Below are positions 54,914 to 64,000 of a stretch of 64,000 bases of DNA, piece after piece. The translations under genes and the position numbers were made by a program. Below the pieces are notes generated by a model. That model did no database searches. It was given only the letters and a program-made list of their open reading frames with translations, and was not told where the DNA came from. Where the stretch lies: positions 2,046,001-2,110,000 of the forward strand of contig JAETXT010000004.1 of NCBI GenBank assembly GCA_019188255.1, in the 5' to 3' direction. Origin of the DNA: Verticillium longisporum. Its lineage: Eukaryota > Ascomycota > Sordariomycetes > Glomerellales > Plectosphaerellaceae. Each line of letters opens with the position of its first letter. Within the stretch, counting starts at the first letter, position 1.

Positions 54914-56171
54914 TCATGCGCTGAGGAGGTCCCGCACCGACATGCCACGCCCCGTGCCCTGGCTTTCCGTCACGCTGCTGCGACCATGTCCGCTTCCGAT
55001 AGTGCCCCGGCGGTCGCTGTTAAGCATGAGCAGGGCTGCCGTCGCCTCCTGATCCAGGTCGCGGTGCTCCCTTTGCGGCGCAAGGGCGGGGCTCGTCAGC
55101 GCCGATGGTGGCTGCGAGGGTCCACCCGCGCGACCGTAGTCATATATTTGGGGGCCGAACGCCGGTGATGTGGTGGCCGAAGAGGCGCTGTAGCTGTAGT
55201 GCCTGTGGTCGGTAGACGTCGACGAGTACGAGTGGTTTCGGTTCCTCGCGTCTTCGGCTAGCAGGGCAGGCGACACGGACGGCTGATGTGAGTGGGACGG
55301 CTGGGCAGCAAATGGAGGCGACGCGGCTTCGGAGCCGGTCATTTCAATATCGCCGGAAGGGTCCTCACGGTACGTTGGGGCAAATTGGGGGATGGATGCC
55401 CACAAGTCACGGCCCCCTACGGTAGGCGTCTGCATATCGGGCGCCTCTCGTTGCTCCTTGAGCTTGGACACACAGTCCTCGAGATATCTGACATACTCAA
55501 TGGAAGCCTGGTGTTCGTCGTGTCAGTTGGAAAGTTCGCCAGCCTCGTCGCGTATCAGCGTGTGGGACTGACCTGGAGAATGGCCAACTTGTGCATCTCG
55601 CCCGTACACGCCGGGATCATGCCCTTCAACACGGCAAACTCCTCATTCATCTTGGACCTCCGACGGCGCTCGATCAGACTGTGTGCTGTCTTTCTCGCAA
55701 TCTTCCGCCCGGCTGCGCTCGTCGCAGACGGCTGCTTCTTCTTCGACGCTGCCGCCGCAGTCCCATTTGATGCTGCAGCCTTGGAAGCTGTGGAGTTTTT
55801 GGCGGACGGTGAATCCTCTTCGGGCTCCTCCTGCTTCGGTTTCATCTGGATGATCTTTCGTGACCTAGTGGGTGGTGGGGGTAGTGTGAAGGCCTCCTTG
55901 GCGGCGGGTTTCTGAGCTGTCGAGGATGCACGGCGCCGCGTATGGCGGCCACGGCGACCTGCATAGGATAGCAAGCCCGGCCAGACGAAACAGACGGTAA
56001 ACTGGGTGGCGAAGTCCTCATGTCGGTGGGGGAGATGCTAGAGGGGTCACGAGCGATGGCGGGGGGAGGCAGCTCAAATGCCAGCTGGAGAGACGCCAGC
56101 TTTTTTGTGCCATCCTTGCCCTCAATGTCGGTGGAGGAGGCTGGTGTCGGGGGAAGCGCTGGGCGCGGCAT
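54914..56171 (-). CDS. bHLH transcription factor (Esc1-like), frame broken by one base
   Basis: Two exons, 55573-56171 and 54914-55507, with a 65 bp intron (GTCAGT...CACCAG), 397 residues if one missing base is restored at 55976-55982. As written the frame shifts between SVSSG and LLSYAGRRGR. The N-terminus is Pro/Ser/Thr-rich; a basic patch (RRGRHTRRR) and Lys/Ala-rich linker follow. The basic helix-loop-helix is KTAHSLIERRRRSKMNEEF with loop IPACTG and helix 2 HKLAILQASIEYVRYLEDCV, split by the intron exactly after LAILQ. The His-Glu-Arg contacts of E-box binding factors are present. The C-terminal half is Ser/Tyr/His-rich and ends in GRGMSVRDLLSA. The spacing and loop remind me of S. pombe Esc1 and its filamentous relatives, which act in development; that link is from memory. 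Confidence 0.87.
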
Positions 56172-57784
56172 CTTGGTGTTGTCGCTGAAGCTGGGGTGTT
56201 GCGGTGCAGCAACACACGAGGGACTCGGGTGGTTGAGGAATATGCCAAGAGATATGGCCAAGAAAGTACCAGGAATCACGTTTCTCAACGACAGCTTGGT
56301 CGGATGGGACTTGGGGGCCGACACGATGTTGTAGGCGACCAGAGACGATGATTTTCGGACACCCTAGCAGCTCGAACAAAAAGAGACAGGGACAGAAAGA
56401 AGGACCAGCATGAGATCAAGAAGACGCCAGGGACAGAAACCACCCCGGGGGGGAGGGACGTCAAGATAGACCCCAGAGGCTCGCGGCGGACTGGCCCAGG
56501 ACCACCACCGAGACGCATGCTCAGGCACGAGCACGCACGCACCGCACTCAAGGCCATGTACCCCCCCTCAACGGATGGCCCAGACATGGTCCGGCGGCGA
56601 TCTGCTTCGGTCGCCCATCAGGAATCAGGAAGGCACGCGACAACCTCCCACAACCAATCCCCAGCCCACACACCTCGACCGGGCTGCCAAAAACGACCAT
56701 CAACCTCCCACGCGGGTCGGACCAATCAGGAGCCACGACCCGAGCACATGGGCTGCCCTGGAGCATCGATATGGTTCAAACGCAGTGCGCACCGCCCCCT
56801 CCTCCCGCACCCTGTCCCCGGGAGGGGGAGCAGCGGCCGTCGAGAGGTTTGAGCATGTGCTCGATGGGCTTTGTCCGGTTAGGGTCGTTTGGGCGGCATT
56901 GACTCGTTCGAGGGGAGGGGAGGGGAGAGCACTTGCCCTCGTGGGCGGGGATTGGGGTCTGCTTGGCGGATTGGAGGGTCTCGGATCGTGCACGCCGCTA
57001 GGATGGAGTGATCTAGAGAGGATGTCGTGTGATGACTCGTGTTTGACGCGATAGGCTTTGTCGTATCGACGGTCGTCTTGATGGAATTGTTCCTGTTGCT
57101 GAGCAGAGCTGATGATGATGATTTGATGGAGTTGTGTTTGAATAAGGAAAGGTGCGCTAGACGCGATAAATGGGGCCCCGAGTAGCTTCGTTCGATTGAA
57201 GCGATTGTCCAATGAGGAAACCCTCTCGTGCCCAGACCCCCAAATGCGGACTGGCGGCCTTGGATGACCCTGATGGATGGGCAAGGGGAAAAGGGAAAGG
57301 GCCAGGCATGGCAAGGGCAAGGTAAGGTAAGGGCAAGGTAAGGCAAGGGCCAGGCAGGGCAAGGCAAGGGCAAGGGACGGGGAGGCCGCCAAGACTTGTT
57401 CTGGCAGGTGGGATGGGCACGCAAATGAGGCAGGGACGGAGGAACCAGAGAACTGGAGGGACGAAGAAGGTCAGCAACGAGCAAGAGCCATCTTGGATGC
57501 ACATGTCAACGAGGCTCGTGTTTTTCAATATCCCCTCTCCCGACTTCCATCGAAACTCATCATCACCACCATCCATGAATCCCCGTCAAAAACAAGGGTC
57601 ACGGCACCGACTGCACACCCAAGGTAAACAGAATTGGTATCAATTGAGAGCTGACGCTCCAGGCAATCTCGGATCGTCCCATCCAGTACAAGTAAAATCC
57701 AATCGTAGCCCTGTCCGGGGCTGATAGCGCCATCCATACAAATCTCATCACCGCGTACATGGCTTTTTCGACGTGGCCCCGACT
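56172..57784. other. 1.6 kb intergenic region
   Basis: Promoter of the bHLH gene and 3' flank of P5C dehydrogenase. It holds a purine-rich degenerate array (GGCAAGG, GGTAAGG) at about 57285-57385. No gene supported. Confidence 0.5.
57285..57385. repeat. Degenerate GGCAAGG/GGTAAGG array
   Basis: At least a dozen short imperfect units on the plus strand with strong purine bias, in non-coding DNA. Confidence 0.8.
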
Positions 57785-59635
<1,851 letters not shown>

Positions 59636-60603
59636 GGCGGGCAACGATCGCTGCTTGACCACGAGAAGGCGGGAGCTGGCTTTACAAGTTGGCGTCGGAC
59701 TCGGCCGTGTGGTCCGGGGCGGGGACGAAGAGCAAGGAAGCGGAACGCGAGGTGGTGGTGTGTGAGGGTGAGCTCTCGGTGGTACACAGCGACACAGTGA
59801 AACGGAACGACCTGAAGCGGGATTGGATGTCTCGTGAACTCTACGAAGCAAACAAAATTGAAGGAGGAGGAAGAGGAAAGGTTCAAGTAGGAAGTCCCTG
59901 TGGAAGAAAAAAAAAAGAAGAAGAGGAAAGAAAAAAACCCAGAGCTCTCCATCCTCCACCCCTCCCTCCCTCGTGACACCATACCGGCTGCGACAGCTCG
60001 CTTTATCGCGGCCCAGAGTAAGAGAGCTTTCGGACGACTCAGGTGGTTGGCCGTGACACGCCAATGACGAAGCTCTCGCCTCGGCAGGGGGGTCCGATCT
60101 GCGATAGCGAAGCGGGACCCTTTTTTTTTGGCGGTAGCTTTTTCTTATCCGGCCAATTAACTTACTTTGTACGGATTCGAGCTTCCCCTTGCGAGCAGTG
60201 ATCTACCCCAGTTTTGGAGGAACGCTGACACGGGGGTGGCCAGTCGGCAGGTCGGCTGTCGGGGGCTTGATCCGGTCTCAGCAGGTTCAATTGCTCCGCA
60301 TTGCGGTGGCGCTGCCCCAAGCAGAAAAAGTCGGATGGGCATTCCGACCCGATGGTGTCCTGGTGCTGGTAACAGCTCACATTATCACGGCCGATTTCGC
60401 TCCTGTTGACTGATTCATAGGAAAGGTAAAACTAGACAAAACAGAAAGTAAGAGTCGAGGTATCTCTGATGGTGCTGGACCAACGCACGGCCAACACATG
60501 AAATGGTGCTCGTCTCAACTCATTACCGTGCACCTGATCCCGTCCTTTTCATCCTTCCCCTTCTTGTGCACATGGGTATAACAACTCCTGACCGCACACC
60601 CAC
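59636..60603. other. Intergenic between P5C dehydrogenase and PhoD-like gene
   Basis: Promoter of PUT2 and 3' flank of the upstream phosphatase. Poly-purine AAAAAAAAGAAGAAGAGG runs at 59908-59940 lie near the PUT2 start. No gene. Confidence 0.5.
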
Positions 60604-63445
60604 CTAACGCGCCGTCATGCCCAGCTCTTCCACTAATGACTCCGGGGCCGGCTCCTCGAGGATGTCTCAGCAGAGTGCTCCTGTTGCGGGAACGGCGCCG
60701 CCGGCGTCACAGGCCGGGTGTAGTGCAGCAACGGCACGGTGAGGCCGTACCCGTCCGTCTTGCCTTCCTTGTCGTGCTGGTCGATTTCGACGCGGATAAC
60801 AATGTCGAGACTGCCGTCGTTGAGTCGGCCATGTGCAGCCGACGCTGCTCGGTGCAGCGTACCCGCGTCCACCTCGCCGGGGTGCAAAAAGTCGTGGCCG
60901 CCCTTGCCGGAGAAATTGGTCCGGACCGAGCCGTTGGTCGTGCCGTTTGTCCCGTCATTCTCGGGCTCCGCGTTGACGGCCGGGTTGTTGGGCGAGTTCT
61001 CCGTGAGAATCGCAAAGTTGCGGCTGGGCATTGTGACCTTGTTGAAACCGGGCGTCTTGTTCGAATCGCCAGGGTTCTTGTTGAAGAAGGTGAGCAGCGT
61101 CTCGTCCGTGTCGTGGTTCAGATGATGGATCTTGTTGCGCTTGGCCAGCAGGTTCGCGACAGCCGTTGGAGGAGGCTTGTTGACAATGGCGGACGACACA
61201 ACATTGGCCATGTAGCGGTGGTCATTATCCGTCGCAATACCCAGCTTGGGATGGGAGTAGAAGCGACCTAGCGCAGCAAGATGAACGTCTCCGCCAAGGA
61301 TGGTGATGCGGACGGAGAACTCGGCCGCGATCTTCTGCAGCCGCTCGACAAGCGCCTGGCGCTCCCTCTTGTGCGTCCTTGCCGTGTAGTGGTCGTCGAG
61401 ATCGTCGAGCAAGTCAATGCTGCCATCAAACTGATTGAACAGACCGCCAGCTGGAGGAGGAGTTAGCCACTTGTATTCTTGAAACAAGCACAGCTTTCAG
61501 ACTTACCAACACCGAATCGCTTGTTCAGAAGCCTGACAGGGCCCATGAGGGGACTTCTGAACACGGTTTCCAGCCAGGTCAAGCGCTTTTCACGTTAGCT
61601 TCAGCGCGTCTTGCAATCGAAATCCCTCGACTCACAGGATACGCGATCGGGATACCAAGCAGCAGAATCAAGTGCTTAAAGGGCTGGCCCGCGTCGGCCG
61701 CAGCCTGCAGCTCCTGTCTCGTGCGTTCAAAGATCTGGTCGTACGTTTCGGGGTAGTTAATTTGATGACGAGTACGCTATTCTTGTCAGTGAACCCGCAT
61801 TTGTCAGGCGACCCAGGACTCTTCATACCTCAGTTCTGGCATCAATGCCCACCATCGCCACTCGCGCACCGAGCTTGCAGAAGATGTTGTGGGAGTGCTC
61901 GGCAACGTACGGCTAGTCTATGCGTCAGCTTCGTAAGGTCCAGGCAGCCGCGAGTCCGACTTACACCGTGCTTTGAGCCAACAATGTAACAATCGTCCGT
62001 CTTGCTGGGGGCCACAAACGTATCCATCAGCTGGTTGGGGTCTTCGCCTTGGCCAGGGCCAGACAAGGACTCTCCGTGATCTGCCATCGTTAGCAACGAA
62101 ACCCCGTCTGCAGCTTGGCAGTTGACGTACAAGTTGTGTAAGTGGACGCCGGAGGGGGCAGGCGGAGCTGCAACCGCATGTAGTACATGTGAGCGGTGCC
62201 CCCAATGCCCCGGAAGACGTCCCACTACATGAAATCGTCGACGTAGGAGCCGAAGCCGTCAATGATGTCATGGTCATCCCAAATGTTCACCTGGGGGATG
62301 GTACCATTCATGCCGGCGAACGGCTCCCTCGAATACCACTTGATGTAGTTCTTCAGGTAGTAGTCGTCGCAAGCCTGGCGCAGCTTCTCGGGGAAGGGGT
62401 AGTGTCGCCTCTTGGTCGGGTTGGAGATATCTGTCCACGCGCGTAACGGGCCCGAAACACGGATGCCGTCGTTGTAGATCTGATCGCCTCCGCCAATCCT
62501 GAACAACCTCGTCAGCATCTTGCCATTCACACACCCCCTTTGATTGATAACAGGTCACTATACGTACATGACATGAAAAGGCTTCTCGCGGTGGCGTCTA
62601 GTGACATCGTTCCACAGGGCAAGGCCACTGTAGGCCTCCTCGTCGGTACCGACGCTGAAGCCGTTGCACGAATGGAACATCATCCTCATGGACTCGTTTG
62701 TGGCAGGGACCCAGAAGTGATTGCGTTGAGGCTTCGTCTGGCTTGTGAAGCGCACGTCGTCGAACCAGTACTCCCACTTGCCCTCCTCGTGGTCCATCTC
62801 GACGTGCACGTCAAAGGCCCAAAATGTGTTGCGAGGGTCCGAATACAGGCACTCGCCTTTGACTTGTGTGCTGTCGCTGTACGACACGTAGCCCTCGAGC
62901 GCATGCGCACCGTCCGTCGTACCGACCCCGTTCGTACCATTGGTGGCGGGCGTCTCGTGGTACTGGCGTCCGTCGCTGGCGAGCTCGCGACGGAGGTTCA
63001 TGGTGGGAACAAAGTTCTGCGTCTTGCCGCCGCCAGAGACGACAATGAGAGCGCTGCCACGCCAGAGCGTGCCCTCAGTGCGGCGGTAGTTGAGAAGCGG
63101 GCCGCAGACGACTTCACGGCCGTCAGACACGCCTGCGTTTTCGACACCGTCCACATGGGCATCCTGGCGGGGCTCAATCTCCTCTTTGGCCTCGGCGGCG
63201 CCAATCATGATAGGCTTGAAGTTCCCTGCGCGGTGCTCGGCGGTCGTGGGGCGCTCAGGTTCGACGCGATCCTTGTTGAGGAAGCTGGCGAGATCGCTGG
63301 TGTTGCCGTGCGTCTCCTGCGCGTGGCGGGGCACAGCTTGGCCGGCGTGGCGTAGAAAGGCAGGGCTCTCCTGGTGGCGCCATCTGCTGGCAGAGGCGTA
63401 GGGATTCTTCTCGACATCGTCAAGCTTCTCGGCGTTGGAGGCCAT
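60604..63445 (-). CDS. PhoD-like phosphatase domain protein, broken by TAG and two indels
   Basis: Six exons: 62568-63445, 61965-62498, 61829-61912, 61636-61776, 61507-61585 and 60604-61450; about 854 residues once restored. Breaks: in-frame TAG at 62225-62227 (after SYVDDFM, before WDVFRGIGG), a -1 near 62131-62140 (STYTT/LYVNCQAADG) and a -1 near 60664-60668 that otherwise ends the protein early at 60633; with it restored the tail runs to 60604 and ends EELGMTAR. Metal-binding motifs are present: GGGDQIYND, WDDHDIIDG and ILGGDVHLA. The first 290 residues form the family's N-terminal beta domain (WAFDVHVEMD..., VPATNESMRMMFHSCNGFS). PhoD-like proteins are calcium/iron-dependent phosphodiesterases in bacteria; the fungal branch is poorly characterised. 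No signal peptide, so an intracellular role is inferred. Five introns of 50-70 bp fit consensus. Confidence 0.85.
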
Positions 63446-64000
63446 GGCGAAGCAAGTGTTGGTGAAGAGTGTGAGTCGGGAATTTTGGGTGGACTCGGAA
63501 TGGACTCAATGACGTTATGCAGCTGTTTTAGCGCAACGAGACAACGCGTCTTGGGCTGGCCGGCCGGCTGACAGGGCTGACCACAACGAAGACCCCGACA
63601 GAATGACGCGCCGCGTCTGGTTTGCGCTGCGCTATGGGCGGGTGAAAGCTGCGAAAGCAACTCGAAGCTCGGAAAAAGATGTATCACAAATCTCGAGGAC
63701 TGTTGAAGGAGAGACAAGGTTGCCAGCAAAAGAGGTTTGGGAGGAAGAAAAGGGGAGACCGGGAAAAGAGACGAGGAAAACAATTGGGCAAGCCAGCCAG
63801 CCAGAAAGATGGATGGTCAAGCTGCGAACCACCGAAACCAGGTCGTCGACACTCAGATTCGGCGGGGGAGCTAGAGCTAGTGAGCTAACAAGCTTGGGGT
63901 GGTTGCTACCAGGCTTGCCAGGGACGGAAGCTGGGTGGAAGCTCGTTGCTGGGGGCGGACGGGCTGAGAACGTGGAATTGCGACGACAGGGATTCGTCGT
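63446..64000. other. Upstream flank of PhoD-like gene to window end
   Basis: Promoter and possible 5' UTR of the PhoD-like gene, with no additional gene supported before the window end. Confidence 0.5.

Overview
The window reads as chromosomal DNA of a filamentous ascomycete, most likely a Sordariomycete and probably Hypocreales. Genes carry short (about 50-180 bp) GT-AG introns, often with CTAAC/CTRAY branch sites. The gene set is fungal: CFEM protein, CRZ1, alternative oxidase, MDM31, PNO1, two eIF3 subunits, fungal bZIP and bHLH factors, PUT2 and a PhoD-like phosphatase. Intergenic DNA is rich in GTAGGTACCT/TACCTAGGTA-type motifs. No mobile element, CRISPR array or secondary-metabolite backbone gene was seen.

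Layout. 0.6-1.3 kb: a secreted GPI-anchored CFEM protein. 5.6-8.6 kb: a large von Willebrand A domain protein with a Cys pair cluster, followed by a small disordered protein. 10.3-12.3 kb: a fungal CorA-like two-helix membrane protein. 12.9-18.8 kb: a very large low-complexity protein made of repeated tryptophan-glycine/poly-lysine/Pro-Glu modules. 24.1-26.1 kb: a DUF7053-like protein converging on an MDR oxidoreductase. 27.3-29.5 kb: CRZ1. 33.4-34.6 kb: alternative oxidase. 37.4-46.2 kb: a housekeeping block of eIF3j, MDM31, PNO1 and eIF3d. 46.7-48.2 kb: a bZIP factor. 50.4-51.3 kb: a CST26/PSI1-type acyltransferase. 51.7 kb: an intron-containing tRNA-Gly(UCC). 52.4-53.9 kb: a disordered protein with a C-terminal membrane anchor. 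54.9-56.2 kb: a bHLH factor. 57.8-59.6 kb: P5C dehydrogenase. 60.6-63.4 kb: a PhoD-like phosphatase. Several long gene-free stretches (up to 5.2 kb) separate them.

Functional themes are stress and mitochondrial metabolism (CRZ1, AOX, PUT2, MDM31), translation and ribosome assembly (eIF3d, eIF3j, PNO1), and cell surface or membrane (CFEM, acyltransferase, CorA-like).

The most unusual global property is that many otherwise well-conserved genes are broken. I find eight apparent one-base frameshifts, mostly in or beside G/C runs, and three in-frame TAG codons inside MDM31, eIF3d and the PhoD-like gene. Unpolished assembly error is the simplest explanation, but all three internal stops being TAG deserves a check. 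The most biologically novel object is the roughly 2,000-residue WG/KKDK modular protein, which also carries three SUMO-interaction-like motifs. Splice sites given below were placed by reading frame and consensus and are not backed by transcripts.
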